Positions 1 to 6,087 of a stretch of 8,909 bases of DNA are shown here, piece by piece. Source of the DNA: Verrucomicrobia bacterium UBA740 (GTDB lineage Bacteria; Verrucomicrobiota; Kiritimatiellia; RFP12; UBA1067). The notes under the pieces are model-generated. The model was given only the letters and a program-made list of their open reading frames with translations. It searched no databases and was not told where the DNA came from. Where the stretch lies: contig DBKW01000073.1 in the NCBI GenBank assembly GCA_002298665.1, forward strand, positions 1 to 8,909. The letters run 5' to 3'. Within the stretch, counting starts at the first letter, position 1. Each line of letters starts with the position of its first letter. A program made the translations under genes and the position numbers.

Positions 1-55
1 GCGAAGCAAGCGGCGGAACGTTAGGGAAGCTTTTGTCGTCCCTCGGAGTTTATTA

Positions 56-133
56 ATGAAGAAGGGGCTATTCAGGCAAGGGGGGTTGCATTGCCAACAA
101 ATTTTCGGTATAATCATTATTAACAATGACTAG
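56..133 (+). CDS. possible 25-codon leader ORF overlapping the start of the first pilB
   Basis: An ATG at 56 opens a 25-codon frame ending in TAG at 131-133. It is preceded by GGAG at 45-48 with 7 nt spacing, a good ribosome binding site. The frame runs through the -10 box at 109-114 and overlaps the ATG of the next gene (126) in another frame, so on a longer transcript it could couple translation into that gene. The predicted peptide starts MKKGLF and ends in an Ile-rich stretch (GIIIINND); it resembles no family I know. It would not be on mRNA made from the promoter at 86-114. It may be a chance ORF, because the region is AT-rich and the frame is short. Confidence 0.2.
   Translation: MKKGLFRQGGLHCQQIFGIIIINND
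86..114 (+). promoter_or_regulatory. sigma70-like promoter of the pil-dapB operon
   Basis: A perfect -10 box TATAAT lies at 109-114. With a 17-nt spacer the -35 would be TTGCAT at 86-91, a weak match. A better hexamer, TTGCCA at 91-96, sits too close (12 nt). Transcription would start near 120-122, leaving only about 4-6 nt before the ATG at 126, so the first gene would be nearly leaderless. A 5-bp inverted repeat, GGCAA (75-79) and TTGCC (91-95), flanks the -35 region and could be an operator, but it is too short to claim. Confidence 0.6.
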
Positions 134-1793
134 TAATGACGAATATGTACTGCAGCTGCTTGTCGAACGGGGGTTCCTCTCCCGCGAACAAGTAGACGCC
201 GCGGCCCACTCCATGAAGGCCGAAAACGAAACGACGCTGGACGCGCTCGTCGCCAGCGGCGTCATCGGCGCGGACGAAGTCCTGGGCACGCTGGCCGACC
301 AGTTCGGCCTGAAGTACTGCCATATCAACGCGGACGTTATCGACCACGACATCGTCAACATCATCCCGGCGGAGATTGCGAAGAAATACGGCATCGTCCC
401 GGTGGTGGCCAGCGACGAGTCCGTCACCGTCGCGCTTTCGGACCCCATGAGCTACGATGTGCTCGACTCCCTGCGCTACGTCCTGCACGGACGGGACGTG
501 GAGGCGGTGGTCGCCCCGCGCGCGGAGGTGCAGGCCGCGCAGGCCAAGCTGTACGCCGCGTCGGAAGAGTCGGCAGACGTGCAGACGCGCGACGAGATCG
601 ACGTGGGCGAGGACGCGAACGGCGACGACGCGCCCGTCATCAAGCTCGCCACGCTCATCATCACCAACGCCATCCGCATGAAGGCGTCCGACATCCACAT
701 CGAGCCGATGGAGAAGGAGTTCCGCGTGCGCTACCGCATCGACGGGGCGCTGCGCAAGATGGACTCGCCGCCGAAACGGCTGCAGTCCGCCATCATCTCG
801 CGCTTCAAGATCATGTCGAAGATGAAGATCTCCGAAAAGCGCATTCCGCAGGACGGGCGCATCCAGATCACGGTCAACGGCAAGGACCTCGACTTGCGCG
901 TGAGCTCGGTGCCGACGAACCACGGCGAGTCGATCGTCATGCGTATTCTCGACAAGACGAACCTCGCGCTCGGCCTGCCGCAGCTCGGCTTCCTTTCCGA
1001 CGACCAGACGACGTTCGAGCGGCTCATCAAGCTGCCGGACGGCGTGGTGCTGGTGACGGGTCCGACCGGCTCGGGCAAGACGACGACGCTGTACGCCTGC
1101 CTCGGGCAGATCAACACGCCGGACAAGAAGATCATCACGGTGGAGGATCCGGTCGAATACCAGATGAGCGGCATCAACCAGGTGCAGGTCAACAAGGACG
1201 TGGGGCTCGACTTCTCCGCGGCGCTGCGGTCCATCCTGCGCCAGGCGCCGAACATCGTGATGATCGGCGAAATCCGCGACAACGAGACGGCGGACATCGC
1301 CATGGAGGCGGCGCTGACGGGCCACTTGGTGTTCTCGACGCTGCACACGAACGACGCGCCTTCGGCCATCACGCGTCTGCTGGACATCGGCGTGAAGCCG
1401 TTCCTGGTGGCGAGTGCGCTGCGGGCGGCCATGGCCCAGCGACTCGTGCGCGCGATCTGCGAGAACTGCCGCGAGGAGTACGCGCCCACGGAGCGCGACC
1501 TGAAGATGCTGGGGGCGATCTCCAAGACGATGCCCGAGCACGTCTACCGCGGCCGGGGCTGCGACAAGTGCGGCCACACCGGCTACAAGGGACGCAAGGG
1601 CATCTTCGAGATCTTCAAGGTGGACGACACCATCCAGCGGCTCATCTTCGACCACGCGCCCGCCACCCTTCTGCGCGAACGGGCGCGCGAACTGGGCATG
1701 CGCACCCTGCGCGAGGACGGCATGCTCAAGGTCGCCAGCGGCATGACGAGCCTGCAGGAAATCCTGCGCGTCACCATGGGCGACGCGGACTAG
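126..1793 (+). CDS. pilB: PilB/GspE-type pilus assembly or type II secretion ATPase (first copy)
   Basis: This 555-residue protein is a hexameric cytoplasmic ATPase of the GspE/PilB family, which powers extension of type IV pili or type II pseudopili at the inner membrane. Residues about 1-145 form an MshEN/T2SSE N-terminal domain. The N2 domain begins at SDIHIE (188-193). The RecA-like motor has Walker A GPTGSGKT (312-319), Asp box TVEDPVEY (338-345), Walker B with catalytic Glu382 (IVMIGEIRD) and the HTND His box. The C-terminal zinc site is Cys445/Cys448 and Cys479/Cys482. Length is normal for the family. The segment before Walker B reads LRQAPN, where many relatives have LRQDPD. There is no Shine-Dalgarno before ATG 126; the promoter abuts it. 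A PilT gene follows after 25 nt. The family is certain, but PilB versus GspE cannot be decided without pilin or secretin genes in view. Confidence 0.93.
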   Translation: MTSNDEYVLQLLVERGFLSREQVDAAAHSMKAENETTLDALVASGVIGADEVLGTLADQFGLKYCHINADVIDHDIVNIIPAEIAKKYGIVPVVASDESVTVALSDPMSYDVLDSLRYVLHGRDVEAVVAPRAEVQAAQAKLYAASEESADVQTRDEIDVGEDANGDDAPVIKLATLIITNAIRMKASDIHIEPMEKEFRVRYRIDGALRKMDSPPKRLQSAIISRFKIMSKMKISEKRIPQDGRIQITVNGKDLDLRVSSVPTNHGESIVMRILDKTNLALGLPQLGFLSDDQTTFERLIKLPDGVVLVTGPTGSGKTTTLYACLGQINTPDKKIITVEDPVEYQMSGINQVQVNKDVGLDFSAALRSILRQAPNIVMIGEIRDNETADIAMEAALTGHLVFSTLHTNDAPSAITRLLDIGVKPFLVASALRAAMAQRLVRAICENCREEYAPTERDLKMLGAISKTMPEHVYRGRGCDKCGHTGYKGRKGIFEIFKVDDTIQRLIFDHAPATLLRERARELGMRTLREDGMLKVASGMTSLQEILRVTMGDAD

Positions 1794-1818
1794 GCAAAGA
1801 GGAAAGGAACGTTTCAAG

Positions 1819-2904
1819 ATGGAAATCACGCTCGAAGAACTTCTGCAGGCCACGATCGACGAGGGCGCGAGCGACCTGCACATCCGCGCCTACATGCCCC
1901 CCCTCCTGCGCGTCAACGGCGACCTCTGCCCGATCGCGGACGAACAGCTGACCGAGGAGGACACCCTGCGCCTCTGCCGCGAGGCGGCCAACGAACGCCA
2001 GATGGCCGAAGTGGAAAACAACGGCGGCTCGGACTTCGCCCTGGCGCACCCCGACGGGACGCGCTTCCGCGTATCCGTCCTCAAGGAGCGCCACCGCTAC
2101 GGCATGGTCCTGCGGCAGATTCCGTCCAAGCTGCTGACGATGGAGCAGCTCGGGCTGCCGCCGGTCGTGAAGGAACTCCTCTACAAGCCGCGCGGCCTCA
2201 TCCTCGTGACGGGTCCGACCGGCTCGGGCAAGTCGACGACGCTCGCCTCGATGATCGACGTCATCAACCACGAGCGCTCGGTGCACATCGTCACGATCGA
2301 GGATCCGATCGAATTCTACCACACTTCGGCCAAGTCCCTCGTCACCCAGCGCGAGGTCGGCGACGACGTGCCCAGCTTCGCGGAGGCGATCCGCCGCGCC
2401 CTGCGCCAGGACCCGGACGTCATCCTCGTGGGCGAAATGCGCGACCTGGAGACGATCGGCGCGGCGATCACCGCGGCGGAAACCGGCCACCTCGTCTTCG
2501 GCACGCTCCACACCACGGGCGCCGCGGAGACGGTGGACCGCATCGTGGACGCCTTCCCGACGAACCAGCAGGCGCAGATACGTACCCAGCTGGCGGCGGG
2601 CCTGCAGGCCGTCATCTCCCAGATCCTCCTGCCGCGCCTCAACGAGAACGGCGAAGTGGCCGGGCGCATCGCCGCCTTCGAGATCATGACCTCGACGGAC
2701 GCCATCCGCAGCCGCATCCGCGACAACAAGACGAACATGATCAAGAGCGACCTGCAGACCGGCGCGAAGTTCGGCATGATGACGCTCGACGCCTGCCTGA
2801 CGCAGCACTACGCCAACGGCCTCATCTCGTACGAGGACCTCATCACGAAGAGCCAGGATCCGGACAGCGTCGTGGCGAAACTCAAGGAAGAAATGGGGCG
2901 CTAA
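1819..2904 (+). CDS. pilT: PilT-type twitching motility / pilus retraction ATPase
   Basis: This 361-residue protein is a PilT-family ATPase, which depolymerises type IV pili and drives retraction, twitching and DNA uptake. The N-terminal PAS-like domain starts with a GASDLHI segment. The motor core has Walker A GPTGSGKS (132-139), Asp box EDPIE (161-165), Walker B with Glu206 (LVGEMRD) and His224/His231 in GHLVFGTLHTT. PilT hallmarks follow: a segment AETVDRIVDAFP, AVISQILLPR, an AIRSRIRDNK segment matching the AIRNLIRE motif, and GLISYEDL near the end, resembling the AGLITxE region. It lacks the PilB-type N-terminal domain and cysteine zinc site, as expected. A Shine-Dalgarno AAGGAA (1804-1809) sits 9 nt before ATG 1819. 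It lies between two PilB-type genes, with only 3 nt to the next start. PilU is the alternative, but length and motifs favour PilT. Confidence 0.94.
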   Translation: MEITLEELLQATIDEGASDLHIRAYMPPLLRVNGDLCPIADEQLTEEDTLRLCREAANERQMAEVENNGGSDFALAHPDGTRFRVSVLKERHRYGMVLRQIPSKLLTMEQLGLPPVVKELLYKPRGLILVTGPTGSGKSTTLASMIDVINHERSVHIVTIEDPIEFYHTSAKSLVTQREVGDDVPSFAEAIRRALRQDPDVILVGEMRDLETIGAAITAAETGHLVFGTLHTTGAAETVDRIVDAFPTNQQAQIRTQLAAGLQAVISQILLPRLNENGEVAGRIAAFEIMTSTDAIRSRIRDNKTNMIKSDLQTGAKFGMMTLDACLTQHYANGLISYEDLITKSQDPDSVVAKLKEEMGR

Positions 2905-2907
2905 ACC

Positions 2908-4599
2908 ATGTTTGACCCGATCCTTCAAATCCTCATCAACAACGGCTACCTCGACGAGCAGGGCGCCAAAGACGTCGCCGACCTCGCCAAGACGGAGTCC
3001 AAGACGATCCGCCAGCAGGTGATCGACGACGGCATCATCTCCGAAGACGACCTGCTCGCGTGCATGGCCGCCGACCAGAACACGGAGGCGGTCGACCTCG
3101 GCGCCATGACCATCGACACGGAGGTCACCGAGGCGATCCCCGCCTCGACGGCGCGCATGTACAACGTCTTCCCGATTGCCGCGGACGACACCTCCGTCAC
3201 GCTCGCGACCTTCGACCTCGTCGACCCGCGCATCTCGGACGAAATCCTCTTCACCCTCTCCAAGGAGGTGAAGTTCGTCTTCGCGCGCGAAAAGGACGTC
3301 ATGGACCGCATCGCCCAGTACTACGGCGACGCCAACGAGTCCGTGGCGGACATGATCAAGAGCCTGGGCGAGGGGCTGGACGACGACGAGGCGGCGGCGG
3401 GCGGCAACGTCAACGACATCGCCTCCATGGAGAACGCGGCCAACTCGTCCGCCATCGTCCGCTTCGTCAACCTGATCCTCTACCAGGGCGTCGTGGACCA
3501 CGCCTCCGACATCCACATCGAGCCGTTCGAGAAGGACTTCAAGATCCGCTACCGCGTGGACGGGGCGCTCTACGAGATGAAGGCGCCGGACGTGAAGATG
3601 GCCCCGGCCATCATCTCGCGCGTCAAGATCCTGGCGAACCTCAACATCTCCGAGCGGCGCATCCCGCAGGACGGGCGCATCGCGCTGACGGTGGCCGGGC
3701 GTCCGGTCGACCTGCGCGTCTCGTGCCTGCCGACGGCGTTCGGCGAGTCCGTCGTCATGCGTATTCTGGACCAGACGACCACCTCGCTCGACCTGGAGAA
3801 CGTGGGTCTGCCGGAGGACGTCTACGAGCAGATCACGATGGACGTCGAGAAGCCCAACGGCATCTTCATCGTGACGGGTCCGACCGGGTCGGGCAAGACG
3901 ACGACGCTCTACTCCATCCTGCGCCGGATCAACCAGATCGACACGAAGCTGCTGACGGCGGAGGAGCCGGTCGAATACAACGTGGACGGCATCGTGCAGG
4001 TTCCGATCGACGCGCAGGCGGGCAACACCTTCGCGAAAGTGCTGCGCGCGTTCCTGCGCCAGGACCCCGACGTCATGATGATCGGCGAAATCCGCGACCT
4101 GGAGACGGCCGAAATCGCCGTGCAGGCCGCGCTGACGGGCCACCTCGTCTTCTCGACGCTGCACACGAACGACGCGGCGGGCGCCGTGATGCGTCTTGTG
4201 GACATGAACGTCGCGCCCTACCTGCTGTCCTCCACGCTCGAGGGCGTACTCGGCCAGCGTCTCGTGCGCACCTGCTGCCCCGACTGCAAGCAGGCCTACG
4301 AGCCGGACGACGAGACGCTGGAGCGTCTGGACATGAAGCGCGAGGAAATCGGCGGGCGCCCCTTCTACTTCGGCAAGGGCTGCAAGACGTGCAACGGCAC
4401 GGGCTACAAGGGCCGCCGGGGCGTCTTCGAGTACTTGCGCATGTCCGGCCCCCTGCGGGAACTCGTGAACAACAAGGCCCCCACCCTGATCATCCGCGAA
4501 AAGGCGCGCGAACTGGGCATGCGGACCATGCGCGAGGACGGCGTCCGCGCCATTTTGGACGGCTACACGACGGTGGACGAAGTCCTGCGCTACACATAA
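2908..4599 (+). CDS. pilB: PilB-type pilus extension ATPase (second copy)
   Basis: This 563-residue protein is a second GspE/PilB motor. Residues about 1-150 form an MshEN-like N-terminal domain, joined by an acidic linker (GLDDDEAAAGG region) to the N2 domain beginning SDIHIE (200-205). The motor has Walker A GPTGSGKT (324-331), Walker B with Glu394 (DVMMIGEIRD) and HTND. The C-terminal zinc site is Cys457/Cys460 and Cys492/Cys495, with an extra Cys456. Its Asp box reads AEEPVEY (351-357), with Glu353 replacing the usual Asp; I recall this variant from PilB proteins of the Verrucomicrobia/Planctomycetes group. The ATG lies 3 nt after the pilT stop with only a weak GGGG (about 2895-2898) upstream, so translational coupling is likely. 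It is clearly a diverged paralogue of the first ATPase, not a recent duplicate, since the N-terminal domains differ greatly. One copy may serve pili and the other a type II secretion system. Confidence 0.93.
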   Translation: MFDPILQILINNGYLDEQGAKDVADLAKTESKTIRQQVIDDGIISEDDLLACMAADQNTEAVDLGAMTIDTEVTEAIPASTARMYNVFPIAADDTSVTLATFDLVDPRISDEILFTLSKEVKFVFAREKDVMDRIAQYYGDANESVADMIKSLGEGLDDDEAAAGGNVNDIASMENAANSSAIVRFVNLILYQGVVDHASDIHIEPFEKDFKIRYRVDGALYEMKAPDVKMAPAIISRVKILANLNISERRIPQDGRIALTVAGRPVDLRVSCLPTAFGESVVMRILDQTTTSLDLENVGLPEDVYEQITMDVEKPNGIFIVTGPTGSGKTTTLYSILRRINQIDTKLLTAEEPVEYNVDGIVQVPIDAQAGNTFAKVLRAFLRQDPDVMMIGEIRDLETAEIAVQAALTGHLVFSTLHTNDAAGAVMRLVDMNVAPYLLSSTLEGVLGQRLVRTCCPDCKQAYEPDDETLERLDMKREEIGGRPFYFGKGCKTCNGTGYKGRRGVFEYLRMSGPLRELVNNKAPTLIIREKARELGMRTMREDGVRAILDGYTTVDEVLRYT

Positions 4600-4611
4600 G
4601 GAAGCCGGACC

Positions 4612-4851
4612 ATGTGGATGCCGCTTTGCAAAGTCCTGGCCGTTCTCGCGCTGCTTGTCGTCGCCGCGGCGCTTGCGACGCCGCCGGGGCGCCTGCCGCT
4701 CGCCTTGCGCGGACTGAACAAGCTTCTGCGCCGCGACCGGGGACTGCCCGCCGATTCCGGCGCCGCCCCCGCGCCCACCGCCTCCACCGGACGGCGGATC
4801 GCCGCGTTTATTCTCGTGTTGGGCGCTCTCGCGCTCGCTCTTTTCACCTAA
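4612..4851 (+). CDS. small protein with two predicted membrane segments, unknown function
   Basis: This 79-residue protein belongs to no family I recognise. An N-terminal hydrophobic stretch (about residues 5-23, VLAVLALLVVAAALA) is followed by a basic segment with LRRDRG. A Pro/Ala-rich linker then leads to a second hydrophobic stretch at the C-terminus (about 63-78, AAFILVLGALALAL). This suggests a small inner-membrane hairpin; the first helix could instead be a signal anchor. A strong Shine-Dalgarno AAGGAA (4598-4603) overlaps the stop of the preceding pilB and sits 8 nt before the ATG, and dapB follows after 16 nt. Good ribosome binding site spacing and tight packing support a real gene. 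Its position suggests a membrane partner of the pilus motors, but that is inference. Confidence 0.65.
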   Translation: MWMPLCKVLAVLALLVVAAALATPPGRLPLALRGLNKLLRRDRGLPADSGAAPAPTASTGRRIAAFILVLGALALALFT

Positions 4852-4867
4852 AACAAGAGGAAAAACA

Positions 4868-5599
4868 ATGAAAATCGCCATATTGGGCGCCGCCGGGCGC
4901 ATGGGACACATCCTGGTCGACCTGGCCGCGAAAAGGGGAATGGACGTCGTCGCGAAGGTCGACATCGCCCCCGGCTACGACACGGCCTGGGGAGCCGGCA
5001 CGGAAGGCGTGGTCGACTTCTCCTACCACACGGCCGTGCCCGCCCACGTCGAAAAGGCCGCCGCGGAAGGAATCCCCTACGTCATCGGCACGACGGGCCT
5101 CACCCCCGAGGAACAGGCGCGCGTGGACGCCTGCACGGCCCGCATCCCGATCGTGCAGAGCGGAAACTACTCGCTCGGCGTCAACCTGCTGCTCGAACTC
5201 GCCCACAAGGCCGCCAAGGCACTCGGGCGCGGCTACGACATCGAAGTCGTCGAAATGCACCACCGCCACAAGAAGGACGCGCCGTCCGGCACCGCCCTCA
5301 TGCTCGCCAAAAGCGCCGCGGCCGGGCGCGGCGTGGATTTCGACGCGAACGTGATATTCGGACGCGAAGGAGAGGTGGGCGAACGTCCGGCCGACCAGAT
5401 CGCCATCCACGCCCTGCGCGGGGGCAGCGTCGTCGGGGACCACACCGTCGTCTTCGCCGGCGACGTCGAGCGCGTGGAACTCACCCACAAGGCCCAAAGC
5501 CGCGAGGCGTTCGCCGCCGGCGCCCTGACCGCCCTCGAATGGGCCCAAGACCGGAAACCGGGCGCGTACACCATGCGCAATGTTTTGGGTTTACTTTAA
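4868..5599 (+). CDS. dapB: 4-hydroxy-tetrahydrodipicolinate reductase
   Basis: DapB reduces 4-hydroxy-tetrahydrodipicolinate with NAD(P)H in the diaminopimelate/lysine pathway, feeding peptidoglycan and protein synthesis in the cytosol. The 243-residue protein has the Rossmann motif GAAGRMG (7-13), GTTG (74-77), SGNYSLGVN (98-106) and the catalytic segment EMHHRHKKDAPSGTA (129-143). His131 and Lys135 match E. coli His159 and Lys163. The C-terminal RGGSVVGDHTV, THKAQSREAFAAGAL and YTMRNVLGL segments are typical. It is about 25-30 residues shorter than E. coli DapB; most of the difference is a compact stretch between the Rossmann motif and GTTG. Asp32 at the end of beta-2, with no basic neighbour, suggests that NADH is used (inference). 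AGAGG (4856-4860) lies 7 nt before the ATG. It is last in the pilus ATPase operon, and its final codons (TTA CTT) contain the -35 box of the tRNA-Lys promoter. Confidence 0.96.
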   Translation: MKIAILGAAGRMGHILVDLAAKRGMDVVAKVDIAPGYDTAWGAGTEGVVDFSYHTAVPAHVEKAAAEGIPYVIGTTGLTPEEQARVDACTARIPIVQSGNYSLGVNLLLELAHKAAKALGRGYDIEVVEMHHRHKKDAPSGTALMLAKSAAAGRGVDFDANVIFGREGEVGERPADQIAIHALRGGSVVGDHTVVFAGDVERVELTHKAQSREAFAAGALTALEWAQDRKPGAYTMRNVLGLL

Positions 5600-5618
5600 G
5601 CCCGAGATTTGGTATACT
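5590..5618 (+). promoter_or_regulatory. promoter of tRNA-Lys, overlapping the end of dapB
   Basis: A -35 box TTTACT (5590-5595, four of six to consensus) and a -10 box TATACT (5613-5618, five of six) are separated by the ideal 17 nt. Transcription would start near 5625, about 8 nt before the mature tRNA 5' end, which fits trimming by RNase P. The -35 box lies inside the last dapB codons and the stop codon follows it directly. Confidence 0.75.
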
Positions 5619-5632
5619 ATATCTCCACGTGA

Positions 5633-5708
5633 CGGACTGTAGCTCAGTTGGTAGAGCATCTCACTTTTAATGAGGGGGTCGCGGGTCCGAGCCCCGCCAG
5701 TCCGACCA
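5633..5708 (+). tRNA. tRNA-Lys (anticodon UUU)
   Basis: A complete 76-nt cloverleaf is visible. The acceptor stem (5633-5639 with 5698-5704) has seven Watson-Crick pairs, discriminator A5705 and an encoded CCA (5706-5708). The D-stem is GCTC/GAGC (5642-5645, 5654-5657) with G18G19 kept. The anticodon stem is TCTCA/TGAGG (5659-5663, 5671-5675), closing a CTTTTAA loop with anticodon TTT at 5666-5668, which reads Lys AAA/AAG. The T-stem is GCGGG/CCCGC. The T-loop is TCCGAGC, so position 55 is C, where nearly all elongator tRNAs have U (pseudouridine 55). It lies just after dapB with its own promoter and is followed by an intrinsic terminator. Confidence 0.95.
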
Positions 5709-5733
5709 TTGTTTTTGTGGTTATTATTCCTTT

Positions 5734-5757
5734 ACGCCGCCTCGCGCGGCGTTTTTT
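5734..5757 (+). terminator. intrinsic terminator after tRNA-Lys
   Basis: A perfect 7-bp stem ACGCCGC (5734-5740) / GCGGCGT (5746-5752) with a 5-nt loop runs directly into a six-T tract (5752-5757). It ends the tRNA transcript and, as no terminator lies between dapB and the tRNA, probably read-through from the pil-dapB operon too. Confidence 0.85.
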
Positions 5758-5907
5758 ATTTCCTTTCCCCTTGTTCGCGGACTGAATCCGCCACGGCGCA
5801 CCCGGGACGACGAGGCGGGCGCCGGACTACCGTCCCCGTTTCGGCCTGAATTCGGAACCACGCATCCGGAATGCCGGCGACTTTCGGCTCTTCCAGTCTG
5901 CCCGGGG

Positions 5908-5949
5908 CAAGAGACCGCGGTCTTTTGGTCCGGAGACCACGGTCTCTTG
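5908..5949. repeat. palindromic doublet (inverted and tandem repeat)
   Basis: Left arm CAAGAGACCGCGGTCT (5908-5923) and right arm AGACCACGGTCTCTTG (5934-5949) are complementary at 15 of 16 positions around a 10-nt spacer. The core of the left arm, AGACCGCGGTCT, is itself a perfect 12-bp palindrome; the right core is the same with one change. The two units (from 5911 and from 5933) also read as direct repeats with a 22-bp period. No T-tract follows, so it is not a standard terminator. It could be a REP-like element, a pair of dimeric protein-binding sites or a large RNA hairpin. Confidence 0.7.
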
Positions 5950-6013
5950 TCGGCGTCCCAAGCAGACGGGGTTCGGGTATCCGGGCAACGGACGACGGCG
6001 TGCGGGCCGATTG

Positions 6014-6058
6014 GGTCCGCCGCCCGTGCAAAACGCGCCCTTCTATCCCGCGCGGACC
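6014..6058. repeat. 7-bp inverted repeat upstream of the gmd promoter
   Basis: GGTCCGC (6014-6020) and GCGGACC (6052-6058) are perfect inverted copies separated by 31 nt, ending 32 nt before the gmd -10 box. The spacing would suit two half-sites of a looping or dimeric regulator of gmd-fcl. In sequence this GC-rich, a match of this length can arise by chance. Confidence 0.35.
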
Positions 6059-6087
6059 TGTTTTCTGTTCCTTCGACGCGCAAAATA

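Larger units (their letters stand above)
5758..6087. other. gene-free intergenic region rich in dyads
   Basis: I see no supportable gene here. Open frames in this stretch are low-complexity or run antisense into gmd and show no family signature. It holds a small hairpin GCGGA/TCCGC (5777-5791), a wider dyad GGGACG (5804-5809) / CGTCCC (5831-5836), the palindromic doublet at 5908-5949 and the inverted repeat at 6014-6058, each outlined elsewhere in this list. Such clustering suggests a dispersed intergenic repeat or a regulatory leader, but I cannot tell which from one copy. Confidence 0.5.

Noticed and set aside
75..95. GGCAA/TTGCC inverted repeat around the pil promoter as an operator
   Set aside because: The arms are only 5 bp, too short to separate from chance.
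3060..4871. A 603-codon plus-strand frame overlapping the second pilB
   Set aside because: It is an alternate frame of a gene with clear motor motifs; the product is Arg/Gly/His-rich with no motif.
1771..4965. A 1064-codon open frame on the minus strand
   Set aside because: It runs antisense across pilT, the second pilB and the small membrane gene. Its product is low-complexity (Arg, Val, Asp, His-rich), as expected from GC-rich codon bias, with no family motif.
5633..5949. tRNA-Lys as an attachment site for an integrated element
   Set aside because: No integrase and no second copy of the tRNA 3' end is visible; the downstream genes are housekeeping or glycan genes.
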